Below, one piece after another: positions 7,910-17,637 of a DNA stretch of 64,000 nucleotides (its first letter is position 1; each line of letters begins with the position of its first letter). Under the pieces are notes generated by a model, which saw only the letters and a list, made by a program, of their open reading frames with translations, was not told the DNA's origin and did no database searches. Both the position numbers and the translations under genes were made by a program. Source of the stretch: Halorubrum salinum (GTDB taxonomy: Archaea; Halobacteriota; Halobacteria; Halobacteriales; Haloferacaceae). The stretch lies in assembly GCF_024494575.1 (NCBI RefSeq), contig NZ_JANHDO010000003.1:1-64000 (forward strand), in the 5' to 3' direction.

Positions 7910-8995
7910 TCAGACCCCTCGGAGAACGCCGGTCAGTCCGACGGTCTCTGTGACGATCCATCCCACGAACAGCAGGTACGCGACCAAGAGCGCGTACGAC
8001 TCGGCGGTCGTGAGCCTGAGGTCGGTCCGAAGCAGCGCGAAAAGGAGCACGGTCGCCACGGTGAGGACGCCGAGCATCGGGACTGCAGTGGAGAAGTTGA
8101 TCTCCGCGCTGCCGACGATCAACACGCCGACGGGGATCGCGACGAGCAGGTCGAACGTGTTCGAGCCGAGGACGTTCCCGAGGCTCGTCGCGCCCCTGTT
8201 CTCGCGGGCGGTCCGGACGCTCACCAGCGTGTCGGGGAGGCTCGTCGCGGCCGCCACGACCGTGATGCCGGCGAGAAACTCCGGGACGCCGAACGTCGCC
8301 GAGAGCGACTCGACCGACGCGACGAGCCGCTCCACCGTGACGACGATGACGAGCAACCCGGCGGCGAGCTTCGCCCACTCGCGGCGGACGTCGACCCCGG
8401 ATCGGAGCCGATCCATCGCGGCGTCGTCGACGTCCTGGTACTGAATGAACAGGTAGAGCCCGTACAAAGAAAGCGGGATGACCGCGAGCGGTCGCGTGAG
8501 TTCGCCGACGATCGGCTCCGTGGAGACCGGATAGTAGATGACCGCGAGCGCGAAGGTGACGACGAGCGCGGAGACGGCGATCATGTAGAACTGCGCCTCC
8601 TTGTAGACGATGGCGCGGCTGGCTTCGAGCGGCTCGTCGGTTCCGAGCCCCGAAAGCGCCGGAATGACGAGGATGTTGAAGATGGCGGACCCGACGAGCG
8701 CGCCGACGCCCATGTCGAACACGCCGACCGCGGCCGTGACGAGGACGCTCACGAGTTCCGGGAAGCTGGATCCGATCGCGACGACGACGGACCCCTGCAC
8801 GACCGCCGGGAGCCCGTAGTAGCCCGAGAGCGTCTCGGCGGACTCCTCTAACCACCCGCTTCCGACCCAGATCGCGACCGTCGCCCCGACGACGACGAGG
8901 ACGTGAGCGAGCGGCGAGCCGGGGATGGATAGCCCGTCGAGAACGAGCGGAGCGCTGGAAGCGCTCGTCGCGCCGCCCGCGAGCGCTCCGACCAT
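7910..8995 (-). CDS. Sodium/calcium exchanger family (CaCA) antiporter
   Basis: This 361-residue integral membrane protein has about ten hydrophobic segments and two inverted alpha repeats. Repeat 1 reads GSSFPELVSVLVTAAVG with GSAIFNILVI; repeat 2 reads ATSLPDTLVSVRTAREN with GSNTFDLLVA. The ion-binding acid is Glu in repeat 1 but Asp in repeat 2, where the family usually has Glu. It exchanges cations, probably Na+ against Ca2+, across the membrane; the actual ion is not proven. The gene begins 4 nt after the malQ stop codon, so it is likely read in the same transcript. Confidence 0.9.
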   Translation of the reverse strand: MVGALAGGATSASSAPLVLDGLSIPGSPLAHVLVVVGATVAIWVGSGWLEESAETLSGYYGLPAVVQGSVVVAIGSSFPELVSVLVTAAVGVFDMGVGALVGSAIFNILVIPALSGLGTDEPLEASRAIVYKEAQFYMIAVSALVVTFALAVIYYPVSTEPIVGELTRPLAVIPLSLYGLYLFIQYQDVDDAAMDRLRSGVDVRREWAKLAAGLLVIVVTVERLVASVESLSATFGVPEFLAGITVVAAATSLPDTLVSVRTARENRGATSLGNVLGSNTFDLLVAIPVGVLIVGSAEINFSTAVPMLGVLTVATVLLFALLRTDLRLTTAESYALLVAYLLFVGWIVTETVGLTGVLRGV

Positions 8996-8999
8996 CGAC

Positions 9000-10490
9000 T
9001 CACCGGACGTGCTTCCCGGCCAGCTCCCACAGCCGGTCTGCGATCTCGTCGCCGAGCGCCCCGCGGGGCACGCGCCACTCCCAGTTGCCGTCTAGGGTGC
9101 CGGGCTCGTTGAACCGGGCGTCGCTCCCGAGTCCGAGCAGGTCTTGAACGGTCGTCATCGCGAGCACCGCCTCGGAGCGCCACACCTCCTCGATTATCTC
9201 CCACTCGACGGCGCGGTCGCCGCCCGCGCCGACGTTGTACCGGAAGCAGTCGCGCTGTTGTCCGGGGAGGTCGTCGTAGTAGCCGACCCACGTGTCCGTG
9301 TCGTGCGTCGAGGTGTAGCCGACCACTCCTTCGGGGTAGTGCATCGGCTGGTACTGGTTCCCCTCGGTACACCAGTCCGCGTACTGCGGCACGCGCATGC
9401 CGGGGAAGCCGAACTCGGCCATCAGATCGTCCATCGCCGGCTCCTCGAAGCCGAGGTCCTCCGCGATGAAGGGGGCCTCCCCGAGCTCGCGCTCGACCGT
9501 CTCGAACAGGTCGCGGCCCGGGCCGTCGCGCCACTCGCCGTCGGCCGGGTCGTCGCTGTCGGCGGGGATGGCCCAGTAGGAGACGAACCCGAGGAAGTGG
9601 TCGAGCCGCGCCACGTCGGCGAGTTCGAACAGCCGGCGGAACCGCGCCATCCACCAGTCGTAGTCGCGCTCGGCCAGTCGGTCCCAGTCGTACACCGGGT
9701 TCCCCCAGCGCTGTCCGTCGTCGCCCGGGTTCGGCGGGACGCCGGCCACCGCGGTCGGGCGACCGCCCTCGTCGAGCCGGAACGCCTCCGGGTTCGCCCA
9801 CACGTCGGCTGAGTCGAGCGCGACGTAGATCGGCACGTCGCCGACGATCGAGACGCCCTCGTCGTCGGCGACCTCGCGAACCTCGCGCCACTGCCGGTCG
9901 AAGGTCCACTGGACGAACTCGCGGTACCGAACCTCCTCGGCGTGGCGCTCGCGCGCCTCGGCCAGCGCGTCCGGGTCGCGGGTCCGCAGGCCCTCGGGCC
10001 ACTCGGTCCACGTGTCCTCCGGGCGCGACGCCGATATCGCGCGGAACAGCGCGTAGTCGTCGAGCCACGGCTCCCGATCGCAAAAGGCCGCCAGCTCCGC
10101 GCGGTCTGACTCCCCGGCCGCCTCGTCGAACCGCTCGAACGCCGTCCGCAACAGCGGCAGCTTGTACTCGCGGACCGCGTCGTACGCGACCCGGTCGTCG
10201 GGGAACTCCGGGACCGGTTCGAGGTCCGCCGCGTCGAGCCAGCCGTCGTCGACGAGCCCGGATAGATCGATCAAAAGCGGGTTGCCGGCGAACGCCGACG
10301 GCGACTGGTACGGCGACTCTCCGGCCCCGGAGAGCGTCGGCCCGATCGGACAGATCTGCCAGTGGCGGACGTCGGCGTCGCCGAGGAACGAGAGGAACTC
10401 GCTCGCCCCGTCGCCGAGGTCGCCGATGCCGTGGTCGCCCGGAAGCGAGGTGAGGTGACAGAACACGCCGCCGGAGCGGTCGAATCGCAT
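9000..10490 (-). CDS. malQ: 4-alpha-glucanotransferase (GH77, amylomaltase)
   Basis: This 496-residue enzyme transfers alpha-1,4-glucan chains between maltodextrins in the cytoplasm. All three catalytic acids of GH77 are seen: the nucleophile Asp in VARLDHFLGF (about residue 297), the acid/base Glu in FIAEDLGF, and the third Asp in STHDTDTWVGYY. The N-terminus RSGGVFCHLTSLPGDHGIGDLG is the family start, so the ATG at 10490 was preferred over one seven codons upstream. Length is normal for bacterial-type amylomaltase. It lies 93 nt downstream of the amylase gene on the same strand and directly upstream of the exchanger. Confidence 0.96.
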   Translation of the reverse strand: MRFDRSGGVFCHLTSLPGDHGIGDLGDGASEFLSFLGDADVRHWQICPIGPTLSGAGESPYQSPSAFAGNPLLIDLSGLVDDGWLDAADLEPVPEFPDDRVAYDAVREYKLPLLRTAFERFDEAAGESDRAELAAFCDREPWLDDYALFRAISASRPEDTWTEWPEGLRTRDPDALAEARERHAEEVRYREFVQWTFDRQWREVREVADDEGVSIVGDVPIYVALDSADVWANPEAFRLDEGGRPTAVAGVPPNPGDDGQRWGNPVYDWDRLAERDYDWWMARFRRLFELADVARLDHFLGFVSYWAIPADSDDPADGEWRDGPGRDLFETVERELGEAPFIAEDLGFEEPAMDDLMAEFGFPGMRVPQYADWCTEGNQYQPMHYPEGVVGYTSTHDTDTWVGYYDDLPGQQRDCFRYNVGAGGDRAVEWEIIEEVWRSEAVLAMTTVQDLLGLGSDARFNEPGTLDGNWEWRVPRGALGDEIADRLWELAGKHVR

Positions 10491-10583
10491 ACGCCCCCCT
10501 GTGGCCCCCACCGACTCAAGGGTTGCGTCCGAGGGTGACGGCGGTCGTCGCCGGCCGTCGCGCTCTCGGTCTCGGCCCCCTCG

Positions 10584-12737
10584 TCACACCGCTTCGCGAA
10601 CGACGGCGACCGCGTCGACGCGGATGCGCTCTCGTCCCTCGGCGTCGACGACGACGCACGAGTCGCCGGTGACGAGGTCACGGTCGGCGTGGGCCGTCTC
10701 GACCGCGACGCTCGCCGGCTCCGGCGCGAAATTGAGGACGACCACCAGCGACTCGTCGCCGTCGCCGCGGCGGAACGCGACCACGTCCTCGGGATGCACG
10801 TCGCCGCTGGCGGCGATCGGCCGCTCGTCGAGGTCGCCGCTCGCGACGTGGTAGTCCAGCCGTTCGAGGTCGCCGTCGGGCCCGAGCGCCGGGTGCGCCT
10901 CGCGGACGTCGAGCAGCCGCCTGTAGCGCTCGCGGACCGGCCCGCGGGCGTGGTCCCACGCGATCGCGTCTCTGCGCCCGCGCTGTCCGATCTCCTGTCC
11001 GGCGTAGATCATCGGCACGCCGGGGAGGACGAACGTCGCCGCGCCCGCCGCGGCCGCGGCCGCGTCGCCGCACTCGACTCGGTACCGCGTCTCGTCGTGA
11101 TTCTCGATGTACTGCAGGAAGCCGGCGTGGTCGGGGAACCCTATCTCGGCGCGCTGGTCGATCGCGTCGAGGACGCTCTTCGCCGGCTCCGCGCCTCGAC
11201 CGACCTGTCTGAGCTGGAAGTACAGCGTCGCGTCGAAGTGGACGTCGAACATCCCCTCGTGGAAGTCGGGGATGTACGGGATCGTCTCGTCCATCAGCAG
11301 GAACTCCCGGTCGATGTCTTTCACGCGGTCGCGCAGCTCGCGCCAGAAGGCGTCCGGCACGGCCCACGCCATGTCGCAGCGGAACCCGTCGACGAGCGGG
11401 GCCCACTCGTCGATCACGTCGAGGAGGAACCGCCGGACGTGGAGGTTCGCGTGGTTCAGGTTCGCGATGAGCTCCCAGTCGAAGTAGGTGCCCGGCTCGC
11501 CGGACTCCTGCCACTCGAAGCGGTCGCGGTACGGCGACTCGGGGTTCCGGTAGGCGTCCTCGAACCACTCGTGGTCGCGGGCGGTGTGGTTGGCGACGAA
11601 GTCGAACAGCACGCGCATCCCGTGGTCGTGGGCCGTCTCGACGAGCGCCTCGTAGTCGTCGCGGTCGCCCAGATCGGCGGCGGTGTCGAAGAAGTCGGTG
11701 ATGTTGTACCCGTGCGGCTTTCCGTCGTGTTGCAGGACCGGCGTGAGCCACAGCGTGTCGACGCCGAGGTCCGCGATCTCGGGGATGCGCTCCGCGAGCG
11801 CGTCGAACGCCTCCCCCTCCTCGGCGTCCGAGAACGTCCGGACGTACACCTCGTAGACGGTGGCGTCCGACGCCCACGACGGCGGGTCGTTGAGCCGCAC
11901 CGTCTCGAACCGCGTCTCGCCGGCCCCGAACGCCCCCTCGTCGAACGCGTCCCCGTCGAACGCTCCCGCGGTCGTCCGCTCGACCGCGACCGCGTCGGCG
12001 ACGCTGACGCGCGGGTCTTCGCCCGGCGGACGGGCGACGGCGACCGCGTGGACGCGCAGGCGGTCCGGAACCGCCTGCGCGTCCACGCGGAGCGTGCGTC
12101 CGTCGTCGGTCAGCCGCATCGCGTCTCGGGGGTTCGTGCGCCCGGTCGACACGGCGGTTTCCACGTCCCGGTCGTCCACGACGAAGGTCACGGCCAGCTC
12201 CTCGGCGTCGAGCGCCGACTCCGGGTTCGGCGTCGGCGTCGCGCGGACGACCACTTCGGCGCTGTCCGCGGTCCCGTCGTCCCGCGTTTCGGGGCCGTCG
12301 CCGCGCTCCACGGTCGCGTCGAGCCGGATCCGCGGGCGACCCGCTCCCTCGCGGTCCCGGTGGGCGGCGTACCCGCGGTCCGCGGTGTCGTCGGCGTCGC
12401 GGTCGCGCAGCGCGGTGCCGCTTCCGCCCGCGACGTCGACGCCCGCGTAGTCGGCGGGGAACGCGCGGACGGTCAGGCGGTGGTCGCCGTCGGGTGCGTC
12501 GAGCCCGATCAGGTACCGTCCCGGTACGTCCGGCGTGAACTGCGTCACCGGCTCCGTGCCGACGGTCGCGTCGCTGTCCGGCGGCGCGTCGACGACGCGC
12601 CAGGCGTAGCTCGCGTCCGGATCCGGATCGCGCGGAGCCAACTCGGTCGTCTCGCCGGTCGAGAGGAACCGCGGGGGACCGGGGTGGTGCTGGCCGACCC
12701 GTGGCGCGTCCGTGTGGGGGTCTCCCTGCCGTGTCAT
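10584..12737 (-). CDS. Alpha-amylase family protein (GH13) with long N-terminal beta domain
   Basis: This 717-residue protein acts on alpha-1,4-glucans or maltodextrins. Residues 1-285 form an Ig-like/beta-sandwich extension with poorly conserved acidic loops; the (beta/alpha)8 barrel starts near SDATVYEVYVRTFSD. The catalytic triad is complete: nucleophile Asp455 in DGFRCDMAW, acid/base Glu484 in LLMDET, and Asp548 in IENHDETR. The conserved region FDFVANHTARDHEWF is present. There is no signal peptide or Tat motif, so it works inside the cell. It is divergent from the double GH15 gene (112 nt between starts) and precedes malQ. Exact specificity (amylase, neopullulanase or maltogenic) cannot be read. 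Confidence 0.92.
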   Translation of the reverse strand: MTRQGDPHTDAPRVGQHHPGPPRFLSTGETTELAPRDPDPDASYAWRVVDAPPDSDATVGTEPVTQFTPDVPGRYLIGLDAPDGDHRLTVRAFPADYAGVDVAGGSGTALRDRDADDTADRGYAAHRDREGAGRPRIRLDATVERGDGPETRDDGTADSAEVVVRATPTPNPESALDAEELAVTFVVDDRDVETAVSTGRTNPRDAMRLTDDGRTLRVDAQAVPDRLRVHAVAVARPPGEDPRVSVADAVAVERTTAGAFDGDAFDEGAFGAGETRFETVRLNDPPSWASDATVYEVYVRTFSDAEEGEAFDALAERIPEIADLGVDTLWLTPVLQHDGKPHGYNITDFFDTAADLGDRDDYEALVETAHDHGMRVLFDFVANHTARDHEWFEDAYRNPESPYRDRFEWQESGEPGTYFDWELIANLNHANLHVRRFLLDVIDEWAPLVDGFRCDMAWAVPDAFWRELRDRVKDIDREFLLMDETIPYIPDFHEGMFDVHFDATLYFQLRQVGRGAEPAKSVLDAIDQRAEIGFPDHAGFLQYIENHDETRYRVECGDAAAAAAGAATFVLPGVPMIYAGQEIGQRGRRDAIAWDHARGPVRERYRRLLDVREAHPALGPDGDLERLDYHVASGDLDERPIAASGDVHPEDVVAFRRGDGDESLVVVLNFAPEPASVAVETAHADRDLVTGDSCVVVDAEGRERIRVDAVAVVREAV

Positions 12738-12849
12738 GTCACACCCATCGACGCCCGGGGTCTTCGGTGTTGCTCTTCGATACCCCCGCGAGGCTCCGCT
12801 CGACCGTCTCGGTCGTCAAGACTTTTACCGCGGGTATCACAGGGTGACC

Positions 12850-15800
12850 ATGCGACTGCGAACCGCTCTCACAGAGCACGAACGTCGGCGCGGAGAGCGC
12901 TATCCGGCGGAGCGTCCCACGACCGCCGGCGCGTTCACGGGCGACGACGGGCGGCTGGTCCACGTCGGACCCGACGGTACCGTCCACGACTGTTCGTACT
13001 CCCTGTCGGGAGTCGGCGGGGCCGACCGGCTCCGCATGGGGATCACGGCCGGCCGGGGCGTGCGCTGGCTCGACGAACTCACGACGACCCGGCAGCACTA
13101 CGACGGCGACACCCCGCTCGTCGAGACCGAGTACGACGCCGGGCGGTACACGATCCACCAGTTCGACCTCGTCGTCAGCGACACGCACCTCACCCACGTC
13201 GAGCTCCGCGGCGCGCCGCCCGCCGGGGCGGAGCTCGTCGCCGCCTGCGCGTTCGCGCCGGACATGGTCGAGGGGCGCGTCGGCAACCTCGTCCACGAGT
13301 CGGCCGGTCCCGAAGACGGGAGCGTCGTCGAGGTGTATCACCGCACCGAACACGACTTTTTCACCGCCTCGACGGGACTCTCCGCGGCGCACGGCCAGCG
13401 CCTCCGGACGATCCCCGAACTCCTCGGCGAGAGCGGCGACGGGTTCCCCCACCGCGGCGAGATAGACCAGCGCGAGGACTCCCGGCTCACCCCCGACGTC
13501 GTCATGCGCGCGCCGTTCGAGCGCGACGGGCGCACCGAGCGCGTCACGCTCGCCAGCCGCGCCGTAATGGACCGGCGAGACGCCCGCGACACGGGCGAGG
13601 ACGCGAAGGACGCGCTCTCGGACGGTCCCGACCGCCAGCGCCGCATCGACGAGATCGCGCGCATCGCGACCGCGTACCCCGACGCCGGTGACCTCCGCGA
13701 GGCCGCCGCGGGGCGGGGACCGACCGTTCCCGACGACGTGCCGCGGCGGGACGTCGTCGCGGGCGACCTCCGCACGCTCGACCTCCTCACGGCGGAGTCG
13801 GGCGCGCGGATCGCCGCCCCGGAGTTCGACCCCTTCTACTCCACCTCCGGCGGCTACGGCTACACGTGGTTCCGCGACGAGGCTGAGGTGTCGATGGCGC
13901 TTCTCGACGCCAGCGAGGAGATCGGGCTCGACGCCGACGAGGACCTCCTCGCGGCGGCCGCCTTCTTCTGTCGGACGCAGGACGCCGACGGCTCGTGGCC
14001 CCACCGGGTGTGGGCCGACTCGGGGAAGGTCGCTCCGGGCTGGGCGAACGCGCGGATCGAGGGCGCGAACGGGACCGCGGGTCCGAACGACCAGCTCGAC
14101 CAGCCCGCCTCCGTCGTCGCGTTCCTCGCACGGCTCCGGCGGACGGCCGACCTCCCCGAGGAGTGGCGCGACCGGATCGACGCCACCGTCGCGGACGCGG
14201 TCGCGTTCCTCCGCGAGACCACCGAATCGGACGGACTCCCCCGGCGCTGTCAGAACTGCTGGGAGAACGCGCTCGGCCGGTTCACCCACACCGGTGCGAC
14301 GTACCTGCGGGCGTTCGCCGCGGTCGCGCGCGCGCCGGTGGACGACGAGACGCGCGTCGCCGCGGCGGCCGCGGCCGACGACGCCCTCGCCGGGCTCGAC
14401 GAGCGGTTCGACGCCGACACCGGACGCTTCCCGCAGCGCGCGAGCGACGACGGCCGCGACGGCCGCGCGGACGCCAGCACGTTCGCGCTCGCGGGCGCGA
14501 CGACCGAGTACGCGGCCCTGCGCGACGAGCGCGCGGAGGTCGACGGCGCGCCCACCGACGGGTCGAGCGCGGCGGTCTCGACGGCCGACTTCGAGCGGTT
14601 CCTCGACCGCGTTCGGACGCACGTCGGGAACACGATCGACGCGCTCCACCGCGAGACCGCGGACGTCGAGGGGCTCGTCAGGTTCACGGGCGACGACTGG
14701 CGGACGGCAGAGCAGGGCGCGGCGAAGGTGTGGTCGCTCGCGACGCTGTGGGGCGTGACGGCGGCGGCCGAGATCGGCGGCCTCGTCGCCGACCGCGGCG
14801 GCGACGCCGGCTCGCTTTTCCAAGACGCGAGGAACCTATACTCGCTCTGTGAGTCGGACGGGCCGTTCGTCAACGACGCGGGGCTGTTCGCCGAACAGGT
14901 CTTCGACGACGGCGACCTCGACAGCGCGACCCCGCTCGCGTGGTCGCACGCGCTCCGGATCGACGCGACGGTGACGCTCGCCGCACACGGCGCGCTCCCG
15001 GTGCCGCACGACCGCCCCACGGGGCCGGACGAGGCCCCGCACTGGACGACGGGGCGGAAGTTCGGCGTCGGAACGCCGGCCGACCACGACGCCGACCGGT
15101 CGGTTCCGGTCTGGTACACGCTGACGGAAGGGGCGCTCACCGAGGCGCGGTTCCCGCGGATCGACGTGATGAACGTGCGGACGTTCGACTTCCTCGTCGC
15201 CGACCCGGAGACGGGATACACGATCCGGACCTTCGACGAGACGAGCCACGTGACGGCGACCGAGACGGTCGAACGAACGACCGAACCGACCGTCGACGAC
15301 GCGCTCGCGTACACGCAGACGATCCGCGAGACCGGCGACGGCCACGGCCACCGGTGGACGCTGACCGTCGAGTACGCGGTCGACACCGAGGGGAACGCGA
15401 TCCTCGCCGACGTGGAGTTCGAGGGCGGCCGCGAGTACGACGTGTACGCGCTCGTCGACACGACGATCACGAACGTCGGGACCAACGACCGCGGCGACCG
15501 CGTCGGCGACGAGGAGGGGTACCACCTGTTCGCGCGCAACGACGACGCGGCCGACCGCGACCCGGGCAAACTCGTCGACGACGACGGCGAGTCGTTCGAG
15601 GTCGCGCTCGCGCTCGCCAGCGAGGACCGCTTCGACTGGGCCAGCGCGCTCGCGGCCGGCGGCCACGAGGCCGACGCGCTGTTCGGCGAGGGGAAACGCG
15701 GCGAGGGAATCGCGGAGGCGGTCGGCAACGTCGTGTTGGCCGGGCTCGTCGGCAGCGGCACGGACGTCTCCGACACGGTCGCGCTCGGATTCGCCGAGGA

Positions 15801-17601
15801 GGCGGACACCGCGGCCGCGCTCGGCGAGGCGGAGGGTGCCATCTCCCGCGGGTTCGAGACGGTCAGTGACGCCTACGTGGAAACGTGGCGCGACTGGCTC
15901 GCCGACCGGTCGTTCCCCGCCTCCGTCGCCGGCGACGTCGACGTGGAGACGCAGTACCGGTTCGCGCTGATGACGCTGGCGGCCGTCGAGGACAAGCGCC
16001 ACGACGGCGCGGGGATCGCGAGCCCGTCGGTGCCGTGGGGCGAGACCGAGTACGCCGCGGAGGACCGCGGGTACGGCTACAACTTCGTCTGGTCGCGCGA
16101 CCTCTATCAGGTGTTCACGGCGCTCGTCGAGGTCGGCGAGGTCGACCGCGGAGCCGACGCGCTCGCGTACCTCTACAACACCCAGCAGGACGACGACGGG
16201 TTCCTCCCGCAGAACACCTACATCGACGGGCGCACCCGCTGGGGCGGCGAGCAGATGGACAACATCGCGTTCCCCTCCGTGATGGCGTGGCAGCTCCACG
16301 AACACGGCGTCGGGTTCGCCGACGCCGAGTACACGTACGACCACGTCCGTCGGTCGCTCGGGTACATCGCGGTCAACGGTCCCGAGACGGCGCAGGAACG
16401 CTGGGAAGAGGAGGCCGGGTTCTCGCCGTCGAGCATCGCCGCCGAGATAGCCGGCCTCGTCTGCGGAGCCGCGTTGGCGCTCGCGGAGGCCGACCGGCGC
16501 GACGCGCAGGGACGAACCGCGGACGCGGGCGACCTCCTCGACCCCGACGCGCTTCGCGCCGACGCGCTCGCGTGGCTCGCGCTCGCGGACGACTGGACCG
16601 ATCGCATCGAAGACTGGTGCGCGACCGCGACGGGGACGGAGCGCCACTCGGAGACGCCCTACTACGTCCGGGTCACCGCCGACGGCGATCCCGAGGCCGG
16701 CCGACCCCGAACGATCGCCAACGACGGCCCGACGTACGACGAGCGGGAGATTGTCGACGGCGGCTTCCTCGAACTCGTCCGGCTCGGCGTGAAGCCCGCG
16801 GACGACGATGTCGTGCGGAACTCAGTCTCGGTCGCCGACGACTCGATCCGCGTCGACACGCCTCACGGCCCCGCCTGGTACCGCTACGTCGGCGACGCGT
16901 ACGGCGAGATCGCGGCCGGTGACCCGGGCGCGCCGTGGGCCGGAACCGGCGACGGCCGCGGTCGCCTGTGGCCGATCTTCACCGGCGAGCGCGGCGAGTA
17001 CGAACTCCGCGCGCGCGCCGACGGTCCCGACGGGTTCGGCGGCACCGACGAGGACGCGCTCGAACCCGACGCGCTCTTGGAGACGATGGCCGGGTTCGGT
17101 AACTCCGGACGGATGTTACCCGAGCAGGTGTGGGACCGCGAGCACCCGACCGACTACGGCTGGGAGTTCGGCGAGGGAACTGGGGGGGCGACGCCGCTGG
17201 CGTGGTCGATGGCCGGGTTCATCCGCCTCGCTCACGGCGTCGACGCCGGCGAGCCGGTCGAGACGCCGTCAGTGGTCCGCGACCGCTACGTCGAACGCGA
17301 CCGGCCCGAGGGCCCTTCGATCGACGCGACGGCCGAGTTCGTCGCCGACGACCTCGTGATAACCGGTGAGACGACCGCCGACGTGGTCGCCGTCCACACG
17401 CCGGCCGGAGCGACCCTCGCGACCCCGCGAGACGGCTCGTTCGAGGTCCTGCTCGACCCCGACATCGACGCGCACGGTATCACCGTCGCTGCCGCGGCGA
17501 CCGGAGGGGCCGCCGACCTCGACATCGCGGACGCCGACAGCGACCATCCCCTCGGCGGGCTTCGCGACGTCGGCACCGCGGTCGAACGGATCCGGCTATA
17601 G
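12850..17601 (+). CDS. Double glucoamylase-type protein: two GH15 units in one chain
   Basis: This 1583-residue protein holds two complete GH15-type units. Unit 1 (about 1-720) has an N-terminal beta domain and an (alpha/alpha)6 barrel with DEAEVSMALLDASEE, an acid candidate Glu472 in NCWENALGRFTH and a base candidate Glu682 in LFAEQVF. Unit 2 (about 735-1510) begins with a glucodextranase-like beta domain (TTGRKFGVGTPADHD) and has YNFVWSRDLYQVFTALVEVG, acid candidate Glu1186/1187 in QERWEEEAGFSPSS, and base Glu1425 in MLPEQVWD. A C-terminal beta domain ends the chain. The start is the ATG at 12850, shortly after a TATA-like ACTTTTACC. No secretion signal is seen, so it probably releases glucose from internal glucan. 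Confidence 0.9.
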   Translation: MRLRTALTEHERRRGERYPAERPTTAGAFTGDDGRLVHVGPDGTVHDCSYSLSGVGGADRLRMGITAGRGVRWLDELTTTRQHYDGDTPLVETEYDAGRYTIHQFDLVVSDTHLTHVELRGAPPAGAELVAACAFAPDMVEGRVGNLVHESAGPEDGSVVEVYHRTEHDFFTASTGLSAAHGQRLRTIPELLGESGDGFPHRGEIDQREDSRLTPDVVMRAPFERDGRTERVTLASRAVMDRRDARDTGEDAKDALSDGPDRQRRIDEIARIATAYPDAGDLREAAAGRGPTVPDDVPRRDVVAGDLRTLDLLTAESGARIAAPEFDPFYSTSGGYGYTWFRDEAEVSMALLDASEEIGLDADEDLLAAAAFFCRTQDADGSWPHRVWADSGKVAPGWANARIEGANGTAGPNDQLDQPASVVAFLARLRRTADLPEEWRDRIDATVADAVAFLRETTESDGLPRRCQNCWENALGRFTHTGATYLRAFAAVARAPVDDETRVAAAAAADDALAGLDERFDADTGRFPQRASDDGRDGRADASTFALAGATTEYAALRDERAEVDGAPTDGSSAAVSTADFERFLDRVRTHVGNTIDALHRETADVEGLVRFTGDDWRTAEQGAAKVWSLATLWGVTAAAEIGGLVADRGGDAGSLFQDARNLYSLCESDGPFVNDAGLFAEQVFDDGDLDSATPLAWSHALRIDATVTLAAHGALPVPHDRPTGPDEAPHWTTGRKFGVGTPADHDADRSVPVWYTLTEGALTEARFPRIDVMNVRTFDFLVADPETGYTIRTFDETSHVTATETVERTTEPTVDDALAYTQTIRETGDGHGHRWTLTVEYAVDTEGNAILADVEFEGGREYDVYALVDTTITNVGTNDRGDRVGDEEGYHLFARNDDAADRDPGKLVDDDGESFEVALALASEDRFDWASALAAGGHEADALFGEGKRGEGIAEAVGNVVLAGLVGSGTDVSDTVALGFAEEADTAAALGEAEGAISRGFETVSDAYVETWRDWLADRSFPASVAGDVDVETQYRFALMTLAAVEDKRHDGAGIASPSVPWGETEYAAEDRGYGYNFVWSRDLYQVFTALVEVGEVDRGADALAYLYNTQQDDDGFLPQNTYIDGRTRWGGEQMDNIAFPSVMAWQLHEHGVGFADAEYTYDHVRRSLGYIAVNGPETAQERWEEEAGFSPSSIAAEIAGLVCGAALALAEADRRDAQGRTADAGDLLDPDALRADALAWLALADDWTDRIEDWCATATGTERHSETPYYVRVTADGDPEAGRPRTIANDGPTYDEREIVDGGFLELVRLGVKPADDDVVRNSVSVADDSIRVDTPHGPAWYRYVGDAYGEIAAGDPGAPWAGTGDGRGRLWPIFTGERGEYELRARADGPDGFGGTDEDALEPDALLETMAGFGNSGRMLPEQVWDREHPTDYGWEFGEGTGGATPLAWSMAGFIRLAHGVDAGEPVETPSVVRDRYVERDRPEGPSIDATAEFVADDLVITGETTADVVAVHTPAGATLATPRDGSFEVLLDPDIDAHGITVAAAATGGAADLDIADADSDHPLGGLRDVGTAVERIRL

Positions 17602-17637
17602 ACGGGCCGGCCGCGCTCATCGCCGATCTGTCTCCGT

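Noticed and set aside
10689-13691. 1000-codon open frame on the plus strand
   Set aside because: It is antisense to the amylase and overlaps the start of the GH15 gene. It is Arg/Val/Asp-rich with no domain motif and results from the high GC.
12739-14823. 694-codon open frame on the minus strand
   Set aside because: It is antisense to the GH15 gene, with highly repetitive Arg/Gly/Val composition and no motif.
14836-16647. 603-codon open frame antisense to the GH15 gene
   Set aside because: Same reasoning as above; the plus-strand frame has clear GH15 motifs.
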